Under the pieces are notes generated by a model that had not been told where the DNA came from, searched no databases, and saw nothing but the letters and a program-made list of their open reading frames with translations. Shown here one piece after another: positions 20,908-33,351 of a stretch of DNA of 64,000 nucleotides. This stretch comes from Artemia franciscana (Eukaryota; Arthropoda; Branchiopoda; Anostraca; Artemiidae). The translations under genes were made by a program, and so were the position numbers. The stretch spans positions 868,001 to 932,000 of the forward strand of contig NW_027062689.1 of the NCBI RefSeq assembly GCF_032884065.1. The letters are read 5' to 3'. The first letter of the stretch is position 1. Every line of letters begins with the position of its first letter.

Positions 20908-23782
20908 ATGCGATCGGTAAGAAATGAAGCTATACTTAAATATTTTAGGAAAGGATATTTTTGATAATGCCAGTTTAGCATCTATCTTTCTAGTTTTTTC
21001 ATCTTTCTTGTGTTTAATAGTATCTATTGTTGTATTCTTCTTTCACATCTCCATCTTCCTCCCTTCCATCCCCATTTTTCACCATAGATGTAGTTTTCTT
21101 TCCCAGGAATATGTTGATTTAAATCCCTGATTGCTATCTACTGCTAAAACAAAAACGTATCCTACTCTACGAGGAACTTGCCACCCCACCAACCCACCAT
21201 TCTTTACGCTAAGTTAAGCTTGTGCCTTAGAAGAACCGAAACATGTACTTAAATATTTATTCTTTGTTGCAATGCTTCAAGATGTAATGTATCCATTTAA
21301 ATTTTGTCACTTTAACATATAGGGATTTCAGTAAGCAGAAGCGCAGCAAAAAGGGGGAGGGATGATTCCCCAAAAATAGTTCAAAGGTGTGGGTGCACGG
21401 CGCCGCCACCTTGGAGTTTAGCTTATGTTTTAAATTTAATTAAGCTTATGTGTCAGTATTTGTCGGCACATTCTTTATATTTCCCCCTCCGAAACTCAAA
21501 ACCCAAGCTGTACCCAGTAAAGTAAGGCATCGAGTGAGGTTATGAGTAAGGCCAGAGACAGTACAATTTTCAATTCAAATTTTTGAAAGACTGTAAGATC
21601 AATCAACAATGTAATCAAATGGTAATTTATCGAGATCCAATCTTTTTGTACTAGATAAAAGAAATATTTGAATAACAAAATATTCCTTGTTCTAAAATAA
21701 AGAGTTTAGTAAAAGTAAAGCTTCCATTAGTGGGTCTGAACTGCCAAAAAAATTCGTTAAGGCCATAATTTTATAATCTCTGTAAGTGTAGAGTTTTTCG
21801 GATGGATTTGGTTTTTCAGGGTGACCCTCAATACTCTGAGAAAATAGCATAGTTTAACCTCCTACTTTACACTCCCAATTTTTCCTTAACAGGAGAAGTA
21901 CCCCTTCATTTTCTAAGCCGAGGCAAGCATAAATATATTATTTTAAACAAAAGGAGGCTAAACCACAAATCTGCTCCTATATACTGCTATTTGAGGCTGT
22001 AAAAACTCCCCCCTCTCAGAGAGGGTCCATTAAACCTTCTTAGCAAATAGTCAGTATTTATATAATATTGTACTTGTATGAATGGAGTATTGAACCAGCC
22101 TAGTCAAAGAAAGCTTACAAATAGTTGTTTACAACAAGTGTTGATTTTGTCATGCTTAAGCTATGACTGAAATCATACAGTTAATGATTAGGAATGTATC
22201 TTCAGAGATTTGGATGTTTCATGCAAAGTACAATAATTTTAAATGGATAAATTATCACATAAGGCTTCCTAAATAGTATTGTGGCCCTATTCTGGCCTAA
22301 TCGTGTCCTTCATATTTTCGCTAAAATAAGCCTTCTTTAAAAAGGTGATGGCAATTGGTTTGCAGCAATTATCCCCTTCCCTACAAAGACAAGCAACAAT
22401 TTAAAACACATACTTGCAGTGACATCAGTTAGCGGAAACATAGGAGGAATAGGAGCAAAAATGTATTTTTCAAAATCTAAGCAAATTTTTCAACTAAGTT
22501 GCTTTTTTCAATGTTGTCAATGAAAATGCAAAAAAAAAGAATTTTCAGTGAAAAAAGGAATTTTTCAAACTCTAGGGGAGGAGTCTCCTTTTTCTATGGT
22601 TATATACATATTTTGTGCTAATGCCTTCAATAGGTTACTTTTTTTCATATCAGGAATTTTTAATGTCTATAACGTTTTCAAGTTTTAATTTTTTATAGTG
22701 TATGTTACCAATAAAAAAAAAGGCTGCTTTTCACTTCCTTTTTCTTGAACAGTTTGAAAAACACTTCATTGTCTCCTTATTATATTGAATTTTAGAACTT
22801 ATAATTCTTCTAAATTTGTTGAATAGGTCTGTAGTAGCCTGTGTATAAACATTTATTTTCTTTCAGTTTGCTGTTCTCATGCTCTCCTTATCTGCCGTCA
22901 GCTGTGGTGTCGTCCCTCTCGGCCCCAGTTTTTTCCGAGCACCTGCCCACGATAGTGCTATTGTCAGGTCAGACAGGCTAGGTGGCAATTTTGCATATAG
23001 CATCCAAGAAGGTCATGCATATCAAGCAGTAGCTCCAGTTGTCCAAAATGTAAGAACTCCCGTTGCTGTTTCTTATAGTCAACCAGCCATTGTACCTGCA
23101 ACATTTTCAGCACCAGTCATTACTTATGAATCACCGAAAGTAGAAATCAAGGAAGCAAAGAATGAAGATGTCGTTGAAACTGAAGCATTAGAAGTTGTAA
23201 ATCCAATTGAACATCAATTTGCTGCTCAACAGTATTTTACTTATGAGGCACCAAAAGTAGAAGTTAAAGAATTAAAACCCGTCGAATTTAAATATGCTGT
23301 CCCTCAAGTTCATCCCATCNNNNNNNNNNNNNNNNNNNNNNNNNNNNNNNNNNNNNNNNNNNNNNNNNNNNNNNNNNNNNNNNNNNNNNNNNNNNNNNNN
23401 NNNNNNNNNNNNNNNNNNNGTAGCTTATAATGCACCATTTGTTCAAGTCAAGGAAACAAAGCCAGTAGAATTCAAATATGCAGCACCTGGTGTTCCAGTT
23501 ACTCCAGTTGTCTCGCCTGTTCACCATGTTGTTTTTGATGCTCCGAAAGTTGAAGTCAAGGAAATTAAACCAATTGAGCTGAAGTATACTCCATTTGTAC
23601 CTGAAGCTCCAAAAGTTGAAATTAAGGAGGTGAAGCCAGTTGAAGTTGAATACAAAGTCCCTGAAGTCCAGTACAAGTCTTACGTTTATACACACGCACT
23701 GCCATATTCTTATCAATTAGTTCATGCAGAAAAGGAAGCAAAGCCAGAAGAGGAGGAGATGCCATCAGAAGAATCGCACTAG
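20908..23782 (+). CDS. Secreted KVEVKE-repeat protein, copy 1 (two exons, contains an assembly gap)
   Basis: Exon 1 encodes only M-R-S (20908-20916) and ends at GTAAG. The intron is 20917-22866 and ends CTTTCAG. Exon 2 is 22867-23782. The joined start MRSFAVLMLSLSAVSCG is a classic signal peptide, so the product is secreted. The mature chain has a V/A/P-rich stretch followed by about five 30-residue repeats with the core APKVEVKE-KP-E-KY and an acidic tail ending in EEEEMPSEESH. No Rebers-Riddiford chitin-binding consensus is visible. A structural cuticle- or shell-like role is a guess from composition. Exon 2 contains 100 Ns (23320-23419). Without them it is 816 bp, exactly as in copy 2, and the two sides join in frame, so the run of Ns breaks the frame only artificially. 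About ten residues differ from copy 2. Confidence 0.88.
20917..22866 (+). other. Intron of copy 1, homologous to the intron of copy 2
   Basis: It matches the copy 2 intron at both ends and in patches between (for example CTGATTTAAATCCCTGATTG-type and GTCTGTAGTAGCCTGTGTAT stretches). It lacks the roughly 1.4 kb of inserted repeats found there. No nested gene was seen. Confidence 0.7.
23320..23419. other. Assembly gap of exactly 100 N
   Basis: The flanks read CATCCCATC and GTAGCTTATAATG. In copy 2 these two strings are directly adjacent (46430-46451), so the gap probably represents no missing bases. Confidence 0.85.
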
Positions 23783-23855
23783 CTGTCTGTTTTTATCCAT
23801 TAAATTATGTGTGAATGAGTGAATACTTTTTTTTACGAACTCGAATGATTTTACT

Positions 23856-23861
23856 AATAAA
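23856..23861 (+). terminator. Polyadenylation signal AATAAA of copy 1
   Basis: AATAAA lies 74 bp after the stop codon. The surrounding 3' UTR (ACGAACTCGAAyGATTTTAC) is conserved in copy 2. Confidence 0.7.
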
Positions 23862-25150
23862 AATCTACCAAATTATTCAGCATTTAATCCACATGATTTA
23901 AATTACTTTGTAAGCTGATTGTAGAAAAAATAGATTACTCTACAATCAGCTATTTTGTCAAAAATGAGAAAACATCCAAGCACATAGGACTAATTTTCAT
24001 TTTGGTCTCTATTTTTCTACCTATATATAATATTCAAAATATCATCAAAAATTCCATCTCATTTTTTTCATTATGTTTCCACACGTGAGTCACTAGATAC
24101 CCTATCAGCATCATGAAATTACAGTCAAATATTAAACTTCTTTCCTCGTTCAATAGCCGGTGCAGGTTTATAATTCCAACAAAGGAAAAATAAGTTTAGT
24201 GCTTCATGATTACAAGGCCTTAGTCATACCACAAACTACCAAACAGTGAATCAGAGTTGTCTCCCCCCTTCATTTTTAAATAAAAGTACAAAGAAGTATT
24301 TTTGATCTTGTTTACAGCATGACCAACATTGTTACATGATGGAACACTTATTTTCAATACTCATGGTTTTCTGTGGTTTCTTTGGATCTTTGACTTCAGT
24401 TCAAAACATGATGCTTTCATTAGCACTATTACTTTTGTTATACTTACCCTTTGGAACAAAATTTTGCTTTGAAAAAAAGCCATCTTCAAAGTTTTACAGT
24501 CACAGCTTGGAAGAAAAAATAATAAAATACTTTTTGAGGTAGAAAATAAAGGTTAAACTTCTTCTTTGCTCTCTTCTTCGTTGATAAATTGGTTTCCTTG
24601 TTCTTGTCGTCATGCAAATTATAATCAAATAGAAGACAGCCACATGGGGTATGCACTGCGAGGAGATAAGATAACGATGGCCAGAAAAGAAAATGTAGAA
24701 CATCGATTTTTGGGAAACGGCCTTAAACACCCAAATAAACGATACTTTCTTGTCAAGTAAAAAAAAAAATTCAAAGAAAAGTAAAGACCATACTAAAACT
24801 TAAGACGAGCAAAAGTAAAGTTCTATAATAATTCGAACTTAGAACAAACACAAGTTAATATCAGCAAATAAATCGAACCCAAAACAAACAAAAATTAAAA
24901 TGAACCTTCATATCTAAAATAAAGATAACAGATGCTGAAACAGATTAAAATTTAAATCCTAAAACGAGTAGAAGTTAAATTGAATTACAAAGTCAAGCTT
25001 AAAACGAACAGAAATTTACTGCAAAAGGGAGTAGGGTTGTTTCTCCCTAAGCTTTGAGAAGGTTTTTGCGTCATTTGTGTGTTATAGAAAACCTTCATGT
25101 TTCAAGCAGTGAGTTACTTATTTGTCATTAACAAACAGCAGCACATTAAA
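23862..25150. other. Downstream flank shared with copy 2 (non-coding)
   Basis: It aligns in patches with 46886-49950 of the second half of the duplication and lacks the repeat inserted there at about 47.94-49.72 kb. Small ORFs at 24.3-24.8 kb show no domain and are not conserved as protein. Confidence 0.6.
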
Positions 25151-25602
25151 TAATCTGTCTAGAATTGGATATCATAAGTTTCAAACCAGTAAGCTTTTTC
25201 AGTGAATTTTAATCCCTGCGAACTAGTTAGATTTCGCAATACCTGGCAAAGGATTAAAGTTCGTGACCTTGAGTAATATTATTCCGCAGCATTTAAGTAA
25301 GCGAGAGATAATCGTATGGTCATAATTATCAAATCATATAGACTCATTAATTATTTTTGGAAATTTTTACTTATAAGCGAGCAGAAGAGGGGAGGTTTTC
25401 TGTAGCAAGTGTCGTTGTACCTGCCGAGAGTGTGCCTCCCTTAAATTGCGGGGAATAGATAGCAGGAGCCTACGCTTCCCTCGCTTATTGGTATTTTGAG
25501 CTTCTGAAATTTAGCCAACTACCATTCAGCTTTAGTGCGGTTAAGACGTGTTTTGCACATGGTTATGTTTTTGACTCGGAATTGGATTAATAGACTATTT
25601 TC

Positions 25603-26723
25603 ATGAAAATGGACTCTGATTCGGATACGGACTGCTTTGTTTATACCCCGGTTCTGAACTTTCTGCAGTTTAATAATGAAAAAGGTGTCGAAGCTACAGT
25701 GATTTTAAAATTTGCAGTAGACTTCTTCGAGTCAAGTGATATTTCCAAATCGAAGAAAATCCTGTGGGATTCGCTGCCGAAATTGACCGAGCCCTATCCA
25801 AGGCGCACGGGTTCAAACGCAGCTTTGAATCACTTGAAAGACATGTTAGAGCTTCTTCAAAATCAGAGTGCTTCTGAGGACATGCCTGTCTTTGTTATCC
25901 GTTCCCCAGCCGAAGTTCCCTGTATTCCAGCAGTTGCTTATTTCAGGATAGCTTCTAAGCTTAATGGAATTCAACAGACTCTTTCGCAAGTTAATGAGAA
26001 AATGTCAGCTTATGATCTGAATTTCCCCAGCCTTCCGAGCATTGCTACTGGTAGTGACATAAGCAAAGCCACTGTTATTATCACGAATGTACCGCGTGAT
26101 ATCGATAATGCATCTAAACGGAAGGAAAGAATTGACTGTATTTCTGGTCACGAGTGCATTGATACTGTGCGAGCCTCTGGTGATAAATTGATTGTGAAGA
26201 TCGATAGCATGGCCGCTGCTGACTTTTGCAAATCTGCGCGCTCGGTTTTTCGTGATTGTGAAGCAAAAAAGGTGGAGAAAAGTTTTTTGGTATCATGAAA
26301 GGCGTTGCGCAAGATTTTGATCTTGCGCCTCTTAAGGCTTGCAGGGGTGTTCGAGACGCTATGAGAATTGGGAGCTCAAATTGTGTGAAAATTACGTTCG
26401 AAGACGAAATTTCTCTTTCCTCGGCCCTTAAATCTGGACTGAAGATAGGCTATGAACTATTCCGAGTGTATGAATATCGGCGAATTCCTAGGTGCTGCAG
26501 GAAATGTCAGTCACCTGACCACCTTGCTGCAAAATGTCCCGATAAAAACTACAAATGCTCACGGTGCTCTGGTCCCCACATGAACTCCAGCGACTCACCT
26601 GGCAGTAACACCCCAAAGTGTGCAAATTGTAGTGGAGATCATGTTGCTTACAGTTTTCGTTGCTCCAAACTAAAGGCTCTTGCTAATTTCAAAGTTCCAC
26701 GACCTTCTCGCTTGCAATCATGA
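25603..26723 (+). pseudogene. LINE ORF1 (RNA-binding, zinc-knuckle protein), one frameshift
   Basis: ORF1 proteins bind the element's RNA in the transposition particle. The first part (25603-26298) is about 230 residues, with an acidic start and an RRM-like stretch (ATVIITNVPRDID near residue 157). The second part (up to 26723) carries CCRKCQSPDHLAAKCP, a C-x2-C-x4-H-x4-C knuckle, and then a further CANCSGDHVAYSFRC knuckle of the C-x2-C-x3-H-x6-C type. The two parts are in different frames and meet in a T-run near 26287, consistent with a one-base slip. The ORF1 stop TGA overlaps the ORF2 start in ATGA at 26720-26723, an arrangement used for reinitiation in some LINEs. Confidence 0.8.
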
Positions 26724-29623
26724 ATGAGTATAAAGTCTCAGTTTGCTCTTTCAACATCAATGGGATCAAGGATAAAGTGTTAAGCCTTGATGAGAAACTA
26801 GCTAATCATGATGTTGTTCTTTTACAAGAACACCTGCTCCCAAGTTGCAGTGTAAAATTTCTAAGGCGAAGTTCTCAACATGCTGTTTTCATCACGAATG
26901 CCTGACGTACCCGAGGCAGGCCTTCTGGCGGTCTTGCCTGTATAATTAAGCGATCTCTGCCTAGCTATTTGTCTCCTAGCTGCGACCAATCCTCTGAACA
27001 GTATCTTGCAATTAAGCCTTGATGAGAAACTAGCTAATCATGATGTTGTTCTTTTACAAGAACACCTGCTCCCAAGTTGCAGTGTAAAATTTCTAAGGCG
27101 AAGTTCTCAACATGCTGTTTTCATCACGAATGCCTGACGTACCCGAGGCAGGCCTTCTGGCGGTCTTGCCTGTATAATTAAGCGATCTCTGCCTAGCTAT
27201 TTGTCTCCTAGCTGCGACCAATCCTCTGAACAGTATCTTGCAATCCGGCTTGCAGACGTGATCATAATCAACGCCTATTTGCCCCATGATAGAAGATCTG
27301 TTTCTTCCTTCTCCAGCTATGCGAATGCCTGCAATAAATTAAAGACTCTCATATCTGGTATTGAGCGTCTGGGATACAAGTGAGTGCTTATAGGCGACTT
27401 AAAATGCGACATCACCGTTTCCTCGACACGAAAGGAAGCGCTTTTTCAGTGTCTACCCTCAGTATTTAAGGTCCTAACGAAAGACCTCAGTTTTACATAT
27501 ATCCACTGTAGTGGTTCTGTCTCAAATTTAGACCACTGTATCTGCCATCATTCATTACAAACTTCAGCAGTACATTTTGATGAAGATGAGAGAGATTATG
27601 ATCATTTACCTCTGTATTTTGATATTATGGTGACTTCTGACATATACTCGAACCAACTCTCAATGTCGCATAAGTGGTTTGAAAAACGTGATTGGTCTAG
27701 TGCAAACATGCCTCTTACCTTGCTACACTTGGAGCTCTACTGTCCACCGTACGTGTCCCTTTCCATCTTCTTTGCACAAATGCGTACCCTATTATTGACA
27801 ATGCTCGTGCTGATTTGAATCGCTATTATCGTGACATTATCTTATGTATAAAGCAAGCTGAAGATGTGACCATCCCGCTGATCCGTGTCAGGCGGAATAC
27901 CCAAAAACCAATTTGGAAGTGTGATCCTTTGCTGAAAAAAATCAAGAATAAGACCATATTCTGGTTAAGAATCTGGTCTGCCTGTGGTCGACCTTCTCGG
28001 GGTGCTGTGTTTGATCTAAAACAAAAGACGAAACTCGAATATAAACGCCATCTTCGTGCCGTTCGTTACTCCTGTGAAACATTTCCGAAAAGTAATAGTG
28101 AGTGGCGAAAAGTGATAAATTCTGCCAAGTTTCCGGATGCAAGTTCTAGTGATATTATATCTCGTCCATCTTGGATTGAACATTATTCAAAAATATTTTC
28201 GAATGTTAATTATGCAGTGCATAAGCGTTTCTCATGTTTACTTGAAAAAAATTTGCCGTCACGTTTATGTCAGAGACATGTGATTCCAGTTGAAAAGTGG
28301 GCTATTGTTAAAGGTATTAAGGGTTTAAAATCAAAATCTTTGGATGTTGATGGGATTAGTGTTTTGAATCTTATTCCGAATTCTTGTGAACTAGTATCTC
28401 ATCTCCAACTGTTTTTTCAAATGTGTTTGAATAGTTCGTGTGTGCCCGACTCGTTCTTATGCGGTAGCGTTACGTCACTTCTAAAAAAAGGAAAAGATCT
28501 GGTTTCTTGTAGTTCTTATAGGCCCATAACGGTAGCTTGTACTCTTAGAAAGCCTTTTGAACACCTCCTACTACCTTATATCACTAAGCTTGCTCTAAAT
28601 GATGATAATCAATTTGGTTTTATATCTGGGCTAGGCTGTCAGCATGCTCACCGTGCTTTGACTTCTTTATTAAAAGATGCCCATCGCACTCGTCGCGTCC
28701 TTCATTTCGCAACCCTAGACTTGTCTAAAGCATTTGACAGTATTTGTCATACTCAAGCATGGACAGCATTGTGCCAGAGAGGAGTAAATCCGTCGGTAAT
28801 TAACGTGCTTCGTTTTTGGTACTTGCATTCTTACCTTCGCCTTAAGTCATTAGATAATTCTTATTTTGGTCATATCCCTGTTCGTTGCGGTGTAAGACAA
28901 GGGGGAGTTCTTTCGCCGTATATTTTTAATGCTTGTATTGAAAATGTATTATCAAAAATATCGACTACGTGCCTACTAGGACCATCTGATATCTCATATC
29001 TGGCTTATGCGGATGACCTTCTTCTAATTAGTCAAACTGAGTCTGGTCTTGCCCGTTCAGTGAAGTCAGTTACTTCTGCTTTCCGTGATATCGGCCTGTA
29101 CCTAAATATTGACAAGTGCGAGTTTCTTGTTTTCAACGGTAATAATTGTTCAGAATCACTATACTGCGATGGTTTTAGTATTCCTCGTGTTAAATCGTTT
29201 CGTTGGCTTGGTATAACAGTTTGCGATTCTATGAATGCTCTCCTGTCTCGCGCTGTCAAAGATATTAGTGATAAGCTGATGCTCGGTTACTCTAAGATTG
29301 TAGCAAATCGTGGACACTATAGGAGAAGAGCGCTAACTTGGCTTTACTCAAAATTTTGTGATCATTCTGTGCTCTTCTGTTCTTGTATTAGGCCACTTCT
29401 GTTGACTGGTGATCTAAAACGTATTCGCATAAATTAATACCGGTACTGCAAATTTCTTTTCTATCTACCTCGTTCTTACCGGAATGCAAAACTGGTTAAA
29501 AAGTATTGTGCGACAGATATCACTGGTGCTTTTGAAAAATTATCTGTGAAGCTAGCTATTGAAGCGCTTTATAGGCTAGGATGTTTTCATCGCCTTATCC
29601 GTCTTTTTTCTGTATGTGATTAA
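26720..29623 (+). pseudogene. LINE ORF2 (endonuclease and reverse transcriptase), defective
   Basis: ORF2 supplies target nicking and reverse transcription. The start reads MNEYKVSVCSFNINGIKDKV and LLQEHLL, the AP-endonuclease N-terminus. SNLDHC and DHLPL near 27520-27610 are its later motifs. The reverse transcriptase lies in 27815-29437 (540 codons) with YRPITVACT, QFGFISG, LDLSKAFDS, RQGGVLSPYIFN and the catalytic YADD at about 29008. A further 61 codons after an in-frame TAA (29435-29437) run to a natural stop at 29621-29623. Damage: in-frame stops at 26903 and 27381, a perfect 232-bp tandem duplication (26780-27243) that shifts the frame by one, and another shift just before 27815. It is not functional as it stands. 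Confidence 0.85.
26780..27243 (+). repeat. Perfect 232-bp tandem duplication inside LINE ORF2
   Basis: TTAAGCCTTGATGAG at 26780 recurs at 27012, and the two 232-bp units look identical by eye through CAGTATCTTGCAAT. The size (3n+1) accounts for the frame change between the endonuclease parts. Confidence 0.9.
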
Positions 29624-29774
29624 TTTTTTTTCTTTTGTACTACTTTTGCTATTTTTCTTTTGTATTTTTACTCCATTTAACCTCTGTTTTGTGAAGTGGG
29701 TGATAAATAAATTATTATTATTATTTATTATTAATATCACTATATCACAATTGACTATAAAAAACTATAGATAA

Positions 29775-30280
29775 TTTCCCTATGGAAGGTCAAAAATGGA
29801 AGTGGTGCTACTTTTCCTTCCCTCTCAAACATCTGAACGACTTGAAGGTAATTTGTGTTTGAAACCGATTTGTATTTTTTTAAGTGTGCTTTTATTTTTC
29901 AAAACATAGACTAAAAAATCACCAAAAATCTATATAACTAGAAAAAATTAATAAAATAAACTGACTGTTTAATATATATTTATATTAATTCCTGGAAATC
30001 TCATAAGTTTTGGATTTCTCTACGGTATAATATACAATAAAATATTTCAAATAAATTTGTATTGCAGCGACGTCTCCTAGACACCCTCGAATAAAACTGT
30101 ATTTTAATCCACCTTTTTTGTCGAAAGATTTTGTTTTTAAGCTACATTTTGTTGTAATTGTTTGATTGTTTTATTAAATGCATATAAAAGTCATTTATTA
30201 AACAGGATTATTTTTTTTAAAGGAAGTTGTGAATAATTTCAACCAGATTTTTTTTTTTGTCTTAATTGAGGTACTCTTTG
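29775..30280. other. Resumed flank of the segmental duplication
   Basis: It resumes alignment with 49.92-50.45 kb (for example GTGGTGCTAC, GTTGTAATTGT and GTCATTTATTAAA). No gene was seen. Confidence 0.65.
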
Positions 30281-30802
30281 TCCTGAAATTTTATATTAGG
30301 TGTCTAAATGGTCTGAAACTTTGTAGTAGATTAGTAAAAAAAATTTAGCACGTTTTCTTCGAAAATTTATTGTTTTCACTAAGGTCCCGTTGGTCCAATC
30401 TATCCACCCTGAGAGTCTTTTCATTTGTGAAAGTTGGTACATGGCTTTGGCAAAATATATTCCTCTAGACTACAGATTTAGAGTCGTAATTAAGAAAAAT
30501 AAATATATTTGTCATGTGATTGGCGTCATATTCATATGCATTTAAAGAGCAAAAAGATATATTATAGTATTGCATTAACGCCAAGTATTGTATAAAAGGT
30601 GTTCGATACAGACAATATTTTTCATCATCATAAAATGTTCCTAAAGGGCAACCTGAAAAAAAATACCAAGTTAATGGCCTTTAATTTCCTTTCAGGTCAG
30701 TACACATAAAATTGTGGAAAATAAGATGGAAATGTCATGAGGGGGATCTAGGCGTTCCCCGTGGACGCATGGACGGATGATAGATGGAATTGTCTATTAA
30801 CA

Positions 30803-31085
30803 AATGAACTGACATCATTTTTATACAATCCTAATAAGGGCTTATGTCATTTTTGCCTCTCACTCAATCGGACTATTTGTTTTGGCTTTTTCTACAGTAA
30901 GACTTGGTCAAGGCCTTCGGCCTCAACCGATTCCGTTGTTTTTGACTAAAATCAAGTAGTTGTGGGCATCAAGCCCTGGCTAATTATGGAAAAAGCCAAG
31001 ACAGATAGTCCGATTGAGTGAGAGGCAAATCTGGCGTAAGCCCTTATTAGGACTGCATAAAAGTGACTTCAGTTGTATAAAAATT
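30803..31085. repeat. Fold-back repeat with GCCTCTCACTCAATCGGAC arms
   Basis: The arms at about 30803-30900 and 30986-31082 are inverted copies (CCTAATAAGGGCTTA, GCCTCTCACTCAATCGG, GGCTTTTTC) around a loop of about 90 bp. The same GCCTCTCACTCAATyGGACTAT string begins the SINE-like units at 37.5 and 45.0 kb. Confidence 0.75.
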
Positions 31086-32100
31086 TTCTAACAGAAAATT
31101 CCTCCTCCCCGGATAATTTCCACTCACACATTAGATAGGAAATTCGAAGTTCTACTCGCCTGTTTAATGTGGAGGCAACACTACAGCGTTGCCTCCACTA
31201 AAGAGCCGTAAGACTTCAATGTATTATTATTTATTAATTATTTTTTTTTTCGCAGAAGCGCTTCATATGGAAGAGCTGGTCGTGTAAACTACAGAAAGGA
31301 CTCATTTCATTGCAAATTAGTAGAGATAGTGCCCTTTTTAAGATTCGAAAATGATTGGAGGCAGCCAGATTTTGTTGGAGATAGCCCAAAGTTTGAACAA
31401 CTATGCCTCCGGGGTGGACACCAACTAGTCCCTGGGACAAAGACTGTAAGTTTTGCAAGCTGCTTATTGTTAAGATATAAGTTTCTTATGGAAAGTTTGG
31501 TCATACAAAATTTTCAGGGGTCTCGTTGAATTGAAAAGCAAAAGTTTCATTCCCCTTTCAAAAACTCAAATGTGATCAGAGGACAACAACCTTCCCCCTA
31601 TGCTCTTCTTCCCCCTAATGCATTCGATCTAAGTCTTAAGACAGAAATTTTATTCAAGATATTCGAAAGGACAAGTAACTATGCCTCCGGGGTTGACACC
31701 CCCTCCCGTTTGCCCTCGATATTAGGGCTTTAAGTTTTGTAAGCTCCTCCTTGTTAGCCTATAAGGTTTTTAATTGGAAAAAGAGGGCATGTTTGATTCT
31801 GGATATCCAAAACAGCTTAGGTTTTTAAGGTAAAACTTTATAGCGATGTTGAGAAAGATGGCAAACAAAATCAAAACACGTTTTGTCCTTTCCGGTTGCG
31901 AAAAGGAAATAGCAGTAATATCTAAGAACGGTTAGTGGTATTAGGTTGAAACTTTCAATGTATGTTGAGGGGATGTTGAAGAGATTTTTGAGGGCAATCA
32001 GCCCCTCTAATCCTTGTCTTTTTTAATTATCCCCTATTCTTAACAATGGTCATAATTTTGTAACTATAATTTTGTCCAAATTAGTCAAGAGCCTAATAGT
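31086..32100. other. Repeat-derived non-coding stretch
   Basis: Fragments of the interspersed family A repeat (GGGGTGGACACC- and CTATGCCTCCGGGG-type phrases) occur in succession. No gene is supported. Confidence 0.45.
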
Positions 32101-32159
32101 TAAGAATTCTGGGACACCATTCTTCTCAGGACCTCGAAGGAGACGATTGTGAATTAGGC

Positions 32160-33050
32160 ATTGTTTACATGTAGGGTTTATCATTAGGAAAAGATTATCT
32201 AAAAAATGGAATTTTAATACCAATAGTTACATCAAAAGAATCACATTTTAATGCTGATTTTCAATATATAAGTTTCATCAAGATCAGTTATATCCATCAA
32301 AAGTTACGAGCCTGAGAAAATTTGCCTCATTTCAGAAAATAGGGGGAAACACCCCCTAAAAGCTATACAATCTTAACGAAAATCACACCATCAGATTCAG
32401 CGTATCAGAAAACCTTATTGTAGAAGTTTCAAGCTCTTATCTACAAAAATGTGGAATTTCGTATTTTTTGCCAGAAGACAGATCACGGATGCGTGTTTAT
32501 TTGTTTGTTTTTTTGTTGTTTTTTTTTCCCAGGGGTGATCGTATCGACTGAGTAGTCCTACAATGTCGCGAGAGTGCTCATTTTAACGGAAATGAAAAGA
32601 TATAGTGCCATTTTTAAGTAACCAAAAAATTGGAGTGCACCTAGGCCACCTCCCACGCTCATTTTTTCCCAAAAGTCACCAGATCAAAATTCTGAGATAG
32701 GCATTTTATTCACCATTGTCGAGAAACCTAATAACTATGTCTTTAGGGACGACTTACTCCCCCGCAGTCCCCGTGGGAGGGGCTGCAAGTTACAAACTTT
32801 GACCTGTGTTTACATATAGTAATGGTTACTGGGAAGTGTACAGACATTTTCAGGGGGGATTTTTTTGTTTAGAGGGGATATTTGAGGGAGGTTTACGTGG
32901 GAGGATGTTTCCATGGAGAAACTTGTCATGGGGGAAGATAATTTCAATGAAGGGGGCGCAGGGTTTTCTAGTATTATTTGAAAAAAAAACAATGAACAAA
33001 TAAATATGAAAAGTTTTTTCTACTGAAAGTAAGGAGCAGCATTAAAAATT
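32160..33050 (+). repeat. Interspersed repeat family A, plus orientation
   Basis: It runs through the family landmarks CATCAAAAGTTACGAGCCTG, GATCACGGATGCGTGTTTA, GTTTACATATAGTAATGGTTA and TGAAAGTAAGGAGC in order. It is the inverted counterpart of the copies at 48-49.7 and 61.5-63.3 kb. Non-coding. Confidence 0.75.
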
Positions 33051-33351
33051 ATGAACACCCTCATACACGCAATAAAAAAAATACGAATATAGAAGTTCGT
33101 TACGTAAATTAATTCGTAAGTTACGTATATTTTTTACCAATGAAAACATTTGTAAAAAATTAAAAGTTCTAGTTGCTTTTTTAAGTAATCAAAAAATTGG
33201 AGGGCAACTAGGCCTCCTCCCTCTCTTCTTTTTTCTCAAAATCTTCTGATTAATTGCAATTAATTAATATGCAAATTTCGTTTTAATTATTTATGTGCGG
33301 AGAGCCAAGATCAAAACATGCATTAATTTTAAAACGTCCAAAAATTAAATA

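Larger units (their letters stand above)
25150..29740 (+). mobile_element. Non-LTR retrotransposon (LINE), near full length, defective
   Basis: It is absent from the corresponding place in the second half of the duplication (about 49.87-49.89 kb), which brackets it between about 25.15 and 29.77 kb. It has a 5' UTR of up to 450 bp and an ORF1 with zinc knuckles. ORF2 carries an AP-type endonuclease and reverse transcriptase. A short 3' UTR ends in an AAATAAATTATTATTATT-type tail instead of long terminal repeats. The layout fits the CR1/L2/Jockey group, but the exact clade is not settled by eye. Confidence 0.85.

Noticed and set aside
23288-23716. Antisense ORF opposite the secreted-protein exon, also at 46390-46734
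   Set aside because: It is a shadow of the repeated sense codons, and the sense strand has signal peptide, splice sites and promoter.
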